Shown here in pieces: positions 10,470 through 20,336 of a stretch of 64,000 nucleotides of DNA. Made by a program: the position numbers and the translations under genes. Numbering within the stretch: the first letter of the stretch is position 1; each line of letters starts with the position of its first letter. This stretch comes from Nepenthes gracilis (taxonomy: Eukaryota; Streptophyta; Magnoliopsida; Caryophyllales; Nepenthaceae), in NCBI GenBank assembly GCA_033239525.1, contig BSYO01000010.1:11497379-11561378 (forward strand), in the 5' to 3' direction. Below the pieces are notes generated by a model. That model had not been told where the DNA came from. It worked only from the letters and a program-made list of their open reading frames with translations, and searched no databases.

Positions 10470-10620
10470 TTAAAGCTTCAATTTGGATTTTGGAATAGAA
10501 AGGATCTACTATTAATGATTAGATTTTGGATGAATCACTCAATCGAGGAAGTGGTCTGAGAAGTGCGAAGATGAAGTTGAAAGAATATGCTCGTTATATG
10601 ATATTTGAGGTTAAGATTGA
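10470..10620 (+). pseudogene. E1 chromodomain-like C-terminal end of pol
   Basis: The stretch LQFGFWNRKDLLLMIRFWMN followed by HSIEE corresponds to the end of Tekay-type polyproteins (ILDRKxxxLRxKxIPLVKVLWxNHxVEEATWE), a variant chromodomain that helps direct integration. Stops follow, and the element's usual tail leads into the polypurine tract. Confidence 0.65.
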
Positions 10621-10650
10621 GATGCGTAAATTTCGTGGCCGAAATTTCTA

Positions 10651-10664
10651 TAAGGAGGGGAGAA
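10651..10664 (+). other. Polypurine tract of E1
   Basis: TAAGGAGGGGAGAA immediately before the 3' LTR start TGTAATATCC. This primes plus-strand DNA synthesis and fixes the element's orientation and the LTR start. Confidence 0.9.
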
Positions 10665-13190
10665 TGTAATATCCCAGATTTTTATCCAGATTAATTTAAT
10701 ATTAATTATAACTTTCGACAAATTGGACGTGACAAAATTAATTAAATATTGAGAAATTTTGGGATGATGTTTGGGTCTGTTAGGCTGGCGCCCGGGGTGC
10801 GCCCGTGTTATCGCTCGGGTATTAATTCAAAATTTAGATTAAAGTAAATAAAAAATTAAAATAGAAAATAAAATAATAATAATAATAAATAAATAAAGAA
10901 AACGAAAAAAAAGAAAATGAAAAAAAAAGAGAGATAAGGATGGATTCGGGGAGAGAGAATGCGGAGGAGGGTTTGGGTGAGGAGATGAGGGAGGCGGTTG
11001 CCGTGCGAGGAGGAAGGTGAGGGATCGCCGGTGACGTGTGGTGAGGATGACACGGTGCCGGTGGTTGTCGGCGGTTGAAAATTTGGCCTATGGTAGTGGA
11101 GTCGCATGGAGGTGAGACTGTCGAGGAAACCGACAATGGTTGTTGGCAACATCAGTAGCATTGGCGCAGGCGAAGTGACACCGAGGAGGCCGGCGACGAC
11201 AGTTCGCAGTGGTGGCTGGTTGGCATGTCATCGTCGTCGAGCAGCGGCAACAATGGTAGAGGAAGCCGCGTAGTGAGAGAGAGAGAATGGAGCTCGGAGA
11301 GGAGGACGACTGAGCAGCTGTGACGGCGGCGTGCAGTGCTGTCACGACGGTAGTTGGCGGCAGCCAATAGTGATTCGCTGGTGATCGGTGATGCCATGGG
11401 TGAGCAGCATGAAAGCCGTGCAGAGGAGAGAGAGCAGTTGGGCGAGGGTCACGCACAGCAGGAAAGAGAGAGTGCCGATTGAGTCACTTTGGGACATCCT
11501 TTCTTCAAATCTGTAAAGTATGAGATCAAGGCAAGTATTTGTGAACCCCTGTTTGGTCTAATTTAATTTCTGATATATTTTGGATGCTGTTTGAAATTTT
11601 TACTAACATGCATTTATTTTTATACACCTGAATTATTTATTCTGGACATGCATGTGTAGTTTATTGGATGTTTTGGGGATTGTTGGACTGGATTTTGTGA
11701 TTTTGAAGAGTTTAATATTTTTCTAAAAGTTTGAATAATTTATTAGTAGTATATTTTTATATTAATATATTTGTATAAAAATGAGCATGAAACTTTGCAT
11801 AGGCCGTGCAGTCACATGCACGTGCCGGGTCGTGGTCACTACATTTGGTTTTGAATTATTTGATTCTGGCCAGCTCCCGATGGGGAGATTATTTTGTTAT
11901 TTGGAAATCCTTTTCCGCAGGCAGAAAAGGTTTGGAGTAGTGACCCTTCCCGTTTGGGTAATTCGACTTGACCTTAGAATATATTCGGACGTCTTAATAT
12001 ATTTGACAAGTTTGAGGAATGCACCCAAAGCCCCGGGTGGTAAAACATAGTTAGCAACCTTATCTATGGGTACACAGTACATGGAGTTTAGCCTAAAGTT
12101 ACCAAAATTATGTGTAACCTTTTCTCAAACTGGTCTTTAAATAATTAGAACCCATATTTGGTGTATAATTTGTATTTTTGCATTAATTGGTATTGGACAT
12201 TGATTTGGATATGAATTTTTGGACTTAGATTTGAGATTCGCCGATTTTTGCCTATAATTGGGTTTGGTATGTCTCGTACAAATAATTTTGATTACATGTT
12301 TTGATTCGGACCTTTGAAATATCTGTCGCAGTGTTGCTTCGATCTTTGCGTACGCTATTAGATCATCCGGTTATCGGATTCTACCCCAGAACACAAGCTG
12401 ATCGGGTATTGGATTTGGACTCGGACTCGGATTTGAACTTGGATCGATATCTGCTTTGGAATTGGTCCGAATCACTTCTATTTTGGTTATACATATATTT
12501 ATTTATATATATATATATATACGTCCCGATGAGAATTATTTTTAAAATTTGGACATTTGTTTGGATTTGGATATTTGATTTGAGTACGATACTACCATTG
12601 GATTTTAAAATTTAGATCTTGAATTTTGATTAAATTTGTCTTATCGACAATTTGGATTTATTTTGAAATTTGATTGGATTTTCATCTATTTGATATTCCC
12701 TCTGATTTATTGGACTCCTTTTAACTAAATATGATATTTGTTGGGCATTAGGCTCATTTTTCTATTTTGTCCATTCATAGTAGAATGTTTGGATGCATTG
12801 CAGGAGTTAGGACATAATCTGTCAGTCATTCATCTGATTCGGTGAGTTTTGGTTCTATTATGGTTTAATTTGACAATTAATGCAATTGTATTATAGAAAT
12901 TGGCCGGGTATAGGCTCATGGGAATATTTTGGAATCTGTGAAATATTTTATTATATCTGATTCGTGATTTTGGTTGAAATTATTATTTCCCTGACGATGA
13001 TTGTAGAACAGGTCACATTTATATTATTTGGACCATTGTTCGATGAGGTCCTGTGAGAATTTTTATTTTGTTGAGTTGTATATTTTGGTTTGTCATATCC
13101 GAATTTTGGGATTTAGTATTATTTGTTTAAAATTATTTGAGATTTTAGATTTTAAAAATTATAATTAATTATTTAAATTGACAGGCTTAG
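10665..13190 (+). repeat. 3' LTR of E1 (interrupted by element B)
   Basis: Matches the 5' LTR from TGTAATATCCCAG to AAATTGACAGGCTTAG. Element B then intervenes, and about ten more LTR bases (TCCGAATTGG) resume at 17686. Removing B and one CTTAG copy restores alignment with 6931-6957 of the other LTR. A purine-rich AAT/GA region lies about 200-290 bases in. Confidence 0.85.
13186..13190. repeat. Target-site duplication of element B, left copy (CTTAG)
   Basis: CTTAG immediately before the LTR start TGATGCATGC. The other copy is at 17681-17685. The uninterrupted sister LTR reads CTTGG at the matching place (6945-6949). Confidence 0.93.
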
Positions 13191-13616
13191 TGATGCATGC
13201 ATATTGATCGTGGCTGGCGAAGTCATCGTTGGTGTCGACTGGAGTGACCGGAGAGGGGAGTTTTGGCGGAGGAATCGGTAGACGGAGGCGGATTAGGGTG
13301 AGGGAAGGGAAGAGGAAAACAGAACGAGAGAGAGAGAGAGAGAAGAACAGACGAGAGGGAGAATCGAGAGAGAGAGATAGAGAGAGAGAGTTGAGAGACG
13401 AAACTAATTTCCTTTCTTCTCATTACGGCGTAACATTACATATATAAGGGAACGGGTATGAAAGAAACGAGGAATGGGAAAATGCAAAACGGGCAAGGGG
13501 CATGGGAAACAACCAAAGGAAATAAACATAGAAAATGGGATCCGTCACTTCCGGTTCGATTACTGTGCCGACGATGGTCCTCCAAATTTGGAGGGTGTAC
13601 AGACGAGTACGTAACA
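13191..13616 (-). repeat. 3' LTR of element B
   Basis: 426 bp, nearly identical to 17261-17680. Plus-strand start TGATGCATGC, end GTACGTAACA. It contains a GA-rich run (about 13326-13390), and read on the minus strand a TATATA-type promoter box near 13437-13446. The high identity of the pair implies a fairly recent insertion. Confidence 0.93.
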
Positions 13617-14248
13617 TTGCCGTTCCCTTCAAATTAACCTTGTCCTCAAGGTTAAGTGACTTGAGTCCAGAAGTCCCGATCCCGGTGCAACAACGTTGTT
13701 CTTGCGTGAAGGATAGAGCGGCCGAGTCAAGATCAGCTGCTGTGTCAACAACGTTCACATCCTCATACACAACTTTGCCCCCTAGCTCTGAATGCATCAA
13801 CTTAAGATGGGTGTTTTTAACTACCGACACACGAGGCTCCCAAGATTCCCCACTGTCAGCTTCTTGTTGTCCAAAAGCCTTGGACTTAACTCTCGAATAA
13901 GGCGGCCCAATGTCTTGGTGATTGGAATATAGCCCACACTGTGAGAATGCATCTAATCCTTGACGGCATGGCAGGCTTAACACTGCTAAAACCGGTGGCT
14001 TCATTTGACCCAGCAGCGAAAGAAGGAAAACTGGGCCCAGAACCTCAATTGATTGCATGATCTTTCTGACTGATGTTACCGCAGGGCCTCTGGGCACATG
14101 TGTGCCTGCCGTCCAACCTCTTATACTTGCAAACAGTGCCCTGGTGAGCCATGGTAGAACAGCGACTAAACCGGATTCCATGAGATGGAATTTCAACACC
14201 GGATTGTAATATGTAGGCCTCCCTGTCAGAAGCATAAATGCTTCCCAA
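13617..14248 (-). pseudogene. 3' tail of element B before the 3' LTR
   Basis: Open stretch on the minus strand ending in SLNLEDKVNLKGT just before the LTR. That ending resembles the terminal sequence of many plant Ty3/gypsy polyproteins, which overlaps the polypurine tract (GAAGGGAACGGCAA before TGTTACG). The rest (GRPTYYNPVLKFHLMESGLV and on) I do not recognise; it may be the element's own tail or another captured piece. Confidence 0.4.
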
Positions 14249-14279
14249 TTATGGCAGAAGTGGGCGAATTCCAGTGCCT

Positions 14280-15000
14280 AGACTGGTGCTCTTGATAGAA
14301 TGACAGGTGCCCTTGAGATGCTGCCTTCCAGGATAAAAATTTTTTTATGGCCACTAAGTCCTGAATCTTCATTTGGGAAACTATATGCTTTACTTAGCCA
14401 CAAGGCAAACCAGGCACCTCCAAGAGACTCAAAGGAACCGAAAATGATGCCATCCAAACTGGTGGAGTAAAAATGGTAAGAAAACCAATCCCGTGATGTA
14501 ACCTGGCACATGCTACTTTGTATATCGAGGCAAGGGCTCTGCTTCTTGCGATACAGAATCGATTAGAAATGATGTTGTTCATAGCAGGCATAGCAACACC
14601 TCTCCCATCCCCATAACGACACGCATTATAAGCAAACAGGCAGATTAACTTTGCATCAATAGGTGCTAAAACTGAGCCACGTAACCCGGCCTGCATCAAA
14701 GGTGATGCTTCGCCCGCACGTTGCCATCCTCGGGCCTCACGTCCATTGACCACCCAATCACCCCAAAACCCAATGCAAGCTTTCCACCAATTTTGTCTGC
14801 CCAAAAGCTGCCAACTATTTGAGTAAGAAGGTAGCTCCAGAAGGACAAAATTTGAATCAGACCCACAATTGCACTCTTCCAATTGAACTCTTGTGACTTT
14901 GGAAGTATTGCAGTGCTCCTGTTCACCCGATCCATGTGGCACAATAGAAATGATGTAAAGAAAAGCAGTACAATGACCCATCGTGTTCGTAGCTGCTCCC
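14280..15000 (-). pseudogene. Captured fragment of a plastid anion transporter (ANTR/PHT4, major facilitator superfamily)
   Basis: First part (to about 14747): RWVIVLLFFTSFLLCHMDRV then STAILPKSQEFNWKSAIVGL, SYLLTQIVGSFWADKIGGKL and ALGFGV, matching the first two to three membrane segments of ANTR/PHT4 proteins (CNMDRVNMSIAILPM ... LLTQIxGGxWADxxGGK). After a gap and a frame change, GVAMPAMNNI (near 14600), then WFALWLSKAYSFPNEDSGLS (near 14400) and ILEGSISRAPV. The segment between the two parts is deleted or replaced, and at least two frameshifts are present. These genes have many exons in plants, yet no intron remains here, which favours capture from spliced RNA. Confidence 0.85.
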
Positions 15001-15022
15001 ACCATTTTGGAGGGCCATGTTC

Positions 15023-15313
15023 CTCTCTGCATATAGACTTCCAGCAATGTGTATATCGTTCAATTGATAGCAAATACCATGCTGCCCCCAGGACATGACC
15101 CGCTAACATGTACAACAGCAGATTGTATGTAGCCCCAGCCCATGCAGTCTTTGTGACTACCCCCGTAGCTTGTACAATTTGAGAATTCAATGGGAAAATC
15201 TGATACAATCTGGGAACATTTTGAAGCAAAACTATCAATGCAAGAGTATTATTATTCTGATCAGTGTGTGGATTTCTTGTCGCTGGAATGATGAACCAAA
15301 TGACAATCTGATA
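15023..15313 (-). pseudogene. Captured fragment of a cyclic nucleotide-gated channel (CNGC)
   Basis: Residues about 157-253 of the 361-residue frame: YQIVIWFIIPATRN, then LALIVLLQNVPRLYQIFPLN, TGVVTKTAWAGATYNLLLYM and LAGHVLGAAWYLLSIER. These match plant CNGCs from the S3-S4 region through S5 (families read LPQIVIWxVIPxxR ... PRLxRIFPLxxEI ... AWAGAAYNLLLYMLASHVLG). The pore, S6, C-linker, cyclic-nucleotide-binding and calmodulin-binding regions are absent, so no channel could form. The sequence is open with no intron-like break and runs in frame into the transporter fragment after a short linker (CREEHGPPKWWEQLRTR). Confidence 0.88.
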
Positions 15314-15406
15314 CTCAGCACAGGCTTCATGGGAACTCCTCACGTCAGCCTCCACAACATAGAATGCAGCAGCAAAGGTCGACCTATAGGTTTTCTCCCT
15401 GCAGCT

Positions 15407-15781
15407 CCCATCCTGATCTCCCTTTTCATCGTATTGAATTTTCATCCGCTTCCACAGTAGTTTTAAGACAGTACCCCTAAACCAGCATCTTTGAAAATCA
15501 TTGTCGTTGGGCATCATCTCACTCTCCTCATCAACCTCCAAAACCTGGCCATCCCAGCATTTGCTGAACAACACATATTTAAAGGTAAACAATCTCCTGT
15601 TAAACATATAGTAGTTGAAATAGTTTCTAGTTCTCCCAATTCCTCGTACAGCATTTTCATCAGCATCAAAAGTATTACAATAAAAATTGGTAGCTGAAAC
15701 TAATTGGACAGCATTCGGCCCATTCTCAATCTTTGATTTCATAGCATCAACCCTTCTTGGAATAGGACAAGCATCCAGCAT
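15407..15781 (-). pseudogene. Unidentified segment plus Agenet/Tudor-like piece in element B
   Basis: Residues 1-125 of a 361-residue open frame that starts at 15781. Residues 1-89 are not recognised. Residues about 90-125 (DFQRCWFRGTVLKLLWKRMK then IQYDE) resemble the Agenet/Tudor-like module of plant chromatin-associated proteins, where a CWFRGTVL-type strand is followed by a VQYDD-type strand. The resemblance is from memory of the motif and the parent gene is unknown. It is in frame with the CNGC piece below. Confidence 0.5.
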
Positions 15782-15895
15782 TTTTGCTACTGGATGTCCA
15801 TGACCAGAAATACCTTGGAAGTCAGACTAGTGGGCATGAGGAAGACTGATGTGGATCTGCCCTGAGTTTTCTCTGCCATACTGGCATCCTCTGGG

Positions 15896-17296
15896 CTAGG
15901 TATAATGCTTCACGGTACTTGATGTCATACGCTGGACATGCCCATGCAGATCGAATAGGTGCCTTGCAAGCCTCGAAGCCGATAGATTAACAGATTTCAG
16001 CAACAATTTGTGGTTAGGAGGAAGCAAACCTTGGAAATCATCCATTTCCACTGATTCTTGAAGGTTCTCCTCAGTGGAAATTCCACTGATATCAGCCCCT
16101 GGTCCACCAGTAAATGAACCCCCAGTGGGGGGCTGATGATCCTCAATGCCACTCCTGCTTCTTCCATTCTTGAAGTGAAAAGGGGTGATAAGTTGCATCA
16201 GAGTTAGATGTCTGCCAGGAGAGTTCGGCGTGATCATGAGTTGGCCATGAAGGACCCCCTGGTTGGACTGACAACCCATGGAATTTGTAATCTCTCTCAA
16301 ATGTCTCGTGTTAGAAATACCCACTGTTGAGGGTAGTAGGTGTTCATCGTCCAACACAGGTTGATGAACTGTTTCTGGAAACGATTCTGTTGGAAATTTG
16401 TCCTCATTGGAGCCCGCTTCTATAAATGGAATGAGACTCTGACCACCTTCATCCTCCCAATCTAGGTCTATCGGTTTTAAATTCTTGAGTGGTGTAAAGT
16501 AAATTTGGCGATTTGTGACAGTTTGTGGCCTAGCGATTTGGAAATCAGAGGGTGCAGTCGAAGTTGAAAATGAAGCTGAAGTTGCCAACAGCGAGGGAAG
16601 CCTGTCGGTTGAGGAGTGGTATGGAGTCTGCGGTCGCGATTTCAGAAGCAGTGGTGGAGGAAGCTTTTGCCGAGATGTGGTGATAGTTTGCTCTTCGAAT
16701 TGGAAATCAGGTGACACATATGGATCTGGTTTCGCGATTCGAGTCAGAGTCGGCAAAGGCTCAGTGATGGAGGTTCGAAGCACTTCAGTTGTGGGAACCA
16801 CAACTGATGGTAAGTTTGAAATTGCGAGAGGAATTAACGAAGGTGCGGCAGCGAATAAGGTGAGGAAGTTGAAGACGACGGGGAAGCGTGGACGATTATT
16901 TGAGAACTCGGTGGTGGCACGTAACACACAAAGGCAAAATTTTCACAGAGAGTGGACGATACGAAACAATTGGTGTGACTAGTAGAACGTTTGAGGAGAA
17001 GTAGAAGAAATCACAGAAGGTGAAGAGGTCACTGACCGTTCAGTGTTATGCTCGAGTCGGTGGAGTGACTGGTTGATTTTGGTGCGTGACGAGCAGATTT
17101 GTGTTGCTGCTGAAGCCAAGGTGGACAGTTGGGTGGCCAATCGGTCGGTAGCTCGTTGGAGATCCTTCAGCGCACTGGCCCATTCTGCCATAACCTCTTC
17201 GCATGCAGCGAAAGCTCGTCCGTCGTTCGCCTCCGCTTTTGTCTCAATGAGAGTACCAAATAATGCATGCATCTTGATCGTGGCTGGCGAAGTCAT
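15896..17296 (-). pseudogene. gag-like open frame of element B
   Basis: Begins with an ATG inside the 5' LTR (MTSPATIKMHALFGTLIE...) and crosses the primer-binding region. Residues about 25-95 form a probable coiled coil (CEEVMAEWASALKDLQRATD and on). A long Pro/Ser/Thr-rich part follows, then an acidic stretch. Two stops (16979-16981 and 16943-16945) break an otherwise single frame of about 466 codons. Function is inferred only from position and similarity in plan to element A's leader; no zinc knuckle or capsid domain is recognised. The C-terminal third (about 16260-15896) could itself be captured sequence. Confidence 0.5.
17242..17252 (-). other. Palindrome TCTCAATGAGA beside the LTR of element B
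   Basis: Same eleven bases and same distance from the LTR as in element A (2978-2988). It lies in the expected primer-binding region; on the minus strand the leader begins TTTGGTACTCTCATTGAGAC. Confidence 0.6.
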
Positions 17297-17680
17297 CGTC
17301 AGTGTCGATTGGAGTGACCGGAGAGGGGAGTTCTGGCGGAGGAATCGGTAGACGGAGGCGGATTAGGGTGAGGGAAGGGAAGAGGAAAACAGAACGAGAG
17401 AGAGAGAGAGAAGAACAGATGAGAGAGAGAATCGAGAGAGAGAGATAGAGAGAGAGAGTTGAAGAAACTAATTTCCTTTCTTCTCATTACGGCGTAACAT
17501 TACATATATAAGGAAACGGGTACGAAAGAAACGGGGAATGGGAAAATGCAAAACGGGCAAGGGGCATGGGAAACAACCAAAGGAAATAAACATAGAAAAT
17601 GGGATCCGTCACTTCCGGTTCGATTACTGTGCCGACGATGGTCCTCAAGATTTGGAGAATGTACAGACGAGTACGTAACA
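17261..17680 (-). repeat. 5' LTR of element B
   Basis: About 420 bp, differing from 13191-13616 by a few substitutions and small indels in the GA-rich run. Its inner end is TAATGCATGC, where the other LTR has TGATGCATGC. The gag-like frame appears to start inside this LTR, at 17296. Confidence 0.92.
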
Positions 17681-17685
17681 CTTAG
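17681..17685. repeat. Target-site duplication of element B, right copy (CTTAG)
   Basis: CTTAG directly after the LTR end GTACGTAACA, identical to 13186-13190. E1 LTR sequence TCCGAATTGG resumes after it. Confidence 0.93.
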
Positions 17686-17695
17686 TCCGAATTGG

Positions 17696-19421
17696 TGACC
17701 AGCATAGTACAAGATATATTTATTATATATCGCTTATAGTGAGCATAGCATATAATTCTCTTATATCAAAAAAATCTCAAAAAAATAAATATTTTTTTAT
17801 AAATTAAAAAACAAATGACCTTAACACTTGCCTTTCCTATAGCAATTATTAAAACCTAATTGGGCAAAACTTTCATACATATAAAAAAATACAATTTCAA
17901 AACCCGGGCAAAAGGCTCCAAAAAATTAGGAAATGAAGGAATACTTGCCAAGCATGCAATCAAAATCGAGGAGGGGTACAAATTATACATGAGTGGAGGT
18001 TATGGACACATAAATTTCTAATTTTGTCATAGTGGAAGGAGACAAATTTGAAACCTAAGTGGAAAAAAAAACAAAAAAAGAGGAATAAGGAATGTAATGG
18101 CATTGTATGATAATTTAGGAAATCTCGTGATTTTTCCTCCAATTTTTTCGTTCTTCTTTCATCTTTTTCTTTTTCTTTTCTTCTCTTCTTTTCTTTATAT
18201 TTCTTTCTCTCATAAATCTCGGACAAATGAGTATTAACAAAAGTATCCGAAATCTTATAATATAACTAACGCAAATGCGCCGATCAAATACTAGTCATAA
18301 TTTGACTAGCATAAGTACATTCTTTCATGTACGCATCAAGCACTAAACTTCTACTCAATAAACAATTTTTAAATCTTGTACACTACAAACAAATAAGTAA
18401 AGTAGTATAAATTATATTCTTTAAAAAACTTTTCCAATATCTAAATTAGTATGAGTCTAACTAAGAAAAGAAAATAAAAAAACCAAATCTTTCGGCCCAA
18501 ACTAAAAGGCTGCTGATGAGGTCGATTTTAAACAGTCCAAGCATATCGAGTAGCATGGTCCGGAGATAGAAACCATTAGAATGCTGGTTTATATGGGCAA
18601 ATAACCAAATGGGCTAGGTGTTAAGTGAACTAAAGAGAAAGAGATTTTTGAAAATGAGAAAAGGGCTTAAGTACATTACTGTATCAATGTAAAATATAAG
18701 CATGACTTCTGAGATCAACTACTTGGTTTCGAGGATGGATTTCTCCGGGTGTAAAGTGACAAATGATTTATCAAGAGTAAGGGCACCTTTTGCATAGATT
18801 CCTCAAACGCGGAAGGATGGCTTGTATTTATAGGAAAAAAAATATAGTCGTCAAGCCAAATAGATGAAATTGATAGGTTAGATATCCTGAATTTAATATG
18901 CATGCAAGGGGATAATTGGCCCCGTGGAGACACCGAATCCACTGCTACCCATTGACTTGCTTTTTACTATGACATTTGTCGCTTTTTCACATAATAGGTA
19001 TACCTGTTGTCAATCAAATAAATGTCCAATGGTTATTGTTATTGGTTAATATTGAGATGTTATTTCAACTCGTATGAAACCTACGCCATTGGATAACAAC
19101 TTTACCATATGCCCATGTTAATATTTTTGAGAGATTTAGGTTGACCAGCCACTGGCTCAGTTGCTAAAATGAAGGTGCCATCTAAGCCATGAAGCTTTTC
19201 AATACTTAAGGGTTGATCCTATTTATGTGGTGTCCAACTATCCATTTACTCAACACAAATGCATGCGTATATAATATATGGCTACAAACATAAATGAGTG
19301 AAAAATAATGGTTGGGTGATGTTCTCTTGGACATACACGTTTGGGCGAATCCATGTTTTATTTCAGTTGGTTAATTTTCAAAGCGACTTTATAAAATTAA
19401 TTTTACTATTAAAATACCTTT
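17696..19421. other. Spacer between E1 and E2
   Basis: AT-rich, 1.7 kb. The open stretch on the minus strand at 18226-17960 is a lysine/glutamate-rich low-complexity translation of a pyrimidine-rich tract. I see no gene, RNA or element end. The first bases may still belong to E1. Confidence 0.5.
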
Positions 19422-20323
19422 TGTTGTGTTCCGATTCCCCGATTGTTGTACGGATTAATGAGTCTTTAGATTCCTTGTCGTCCGGATAGGATCATGAGTG
19501 AGTTTGATCTCCGTCGCTGTTAATCTGAAATTTACACAACACAAACTACAAATAAGGGGTCAGAGATTAGTAAAATTTCTCTCACCAATAACACTTCCAC
19601 GCCCAAGTGAGTGACTTCTCGTAATGGACGCAAATGGGCGCACTCCTAGAGGTGTGTAAAAATATGTTGAGTGTACGGTAGGAGTGTGTGGATGCAAGAG
19701 TATGAGACTCAATGAGCATTTTATGAGATGCCTGGCTCCCTGGATGCACCGCAAAGGGTAGCTCACTTTTGTAGTCTGAGAAGGGCTGTGGAAGATTGGT
19801 TAGGATGTGAGTATGAGAGCAAGAGCATAAGGGGTGCACGTCTCAATGTCCAAAATCCAATTAGTGATCAGGAATCAGATCCCACTCCCAATAGAAGGAG
19901 AGGGAATTTATAGGCTCCATGGCGTAGAGTTTTGGGGGCAAGAATCCTTCGTGCAGGGATTTGCCGGCCATTGATTGCTAGTGGTAGCCGGTGATGTCAG
20001 TTGTCACATTGTGATGGTAGGGAGACCGTCGTGCATTACTAGCCACGCTTGGTCTGCTTCTCGCATGAGGATTGGTTGGCCAATTGCAGGGAGTGGTGCA
20101 AGTCGTGACTGACAGAGTTGACCTATCATTCGTTATTTTGCCTCTTCTGCCCAACAACTATCGCCTACAGCCGCATTAATGAGTTGTAGGATGCACTGAT
20201 TGGATACGAGTATTGAGTTACCACGTAGGCTATTTCAAGTTTGGGGCTATGCTAGTTGTCTAGGCCGCTACTACTTGAGTTGGGCATTGTGATTCTTGGG
20301 CTTTACTGATACTAGACCCAATA
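19422..20323 (-). repeat. 3' LTR of E2
   Basis: About 902 bp, matching 31407-32307 by eye over its full length. In transcription direction it starts TATTGGGTCTAG (the other LTR keeps TGTTGGGTTC). A TATA box (AATTTATA on the plus strand) is at 19905-19912 next to CCATGG. The left boundary is uncertain by about three bases. Confidence 0.88.
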
Positions 20324-20336
20324 CTAGCCCCCCATG
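20324..20336 (-). other. Polypurine tract of E2
   Basis: Minus strand CATGGGGGGCTAG ends exactly at the 3' LTR start. The same 13 bases precede the 3' LTR of E3 at 49926-49938. Confidence 0.9.

Larger units (their letters stand above)
13191..17680 (-). mobile_element. Element B: LTR retroelement with fragments of three host genes
   Basis: 4490 bp, bounded by LTRs 13191-13616 and 17261-17680 and flanked by a perfect 5-bp duplication CTTAG (13186-13190, 17681-17685). Element orientation is minus: the end just inside 13617 reads LNLEDKVNLKGT, typical of sequence before a 3' LTR in Ty3/gypsy elements. Reading down: gag-like frame (17296-15896), unknown plus Agenet-like piece, CNGC channel piece, anion-transporter piece, then a tail. 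No RT, RNase H or integrase is present. The frame at coordinate class 17296 continues with four stops to 14696, so the gag-like and host pieces were probably once one protein. Confidence 0.92.
4468..17695 (+). mobile_element. E1: decayed Ty3/gypsy element, Tekay-like chromovirus, carrying nested element B
   Basis: Plus-strand element with long LTRs (4468 to about 6957; 10665 to 13190, interrupted by B and resuming at 17686) and a coding interior reduced to fragments in the order RT, RNase H, integrase, chromodomain-like end. The polypurine tract TAAGGAGGGGAGAA directly precedes the 3' LTR, and both LTRs begin TGTAATATC. The integrase C-terminal and chromodomain-like remains are of the Tekay/Del type. 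By eye the LTRs differ at roughly one base in eight, so this is the oldest element whose age can be judged here. I could not find a clean target-site duplication, and the right LTR end is uncertain. Confidence 0.8.

Noticed and set aside
13326..13390. GA-rich run as a telomere- or centromere-type satellite
   Set aside because: It is a short microsatellite confined to the B LTRs, present in both copies.
13191..17680. Helitron or Pack-MULE origin for the gene fragments
   Set aside because: Ends are TG...CA LTRs of about 420 bp with a 5-bp duplication. There are no long terminal inverted repeats with 9-bp duplication (MULE) and no CTRR/hairpin end at an AT site (Helitron).
17960..18226. Minus-strand open frame rich in Lys and Glu
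   Set aside because: Low-complexity translation of a CTT/TTC tract; no neighbouring exon signals.
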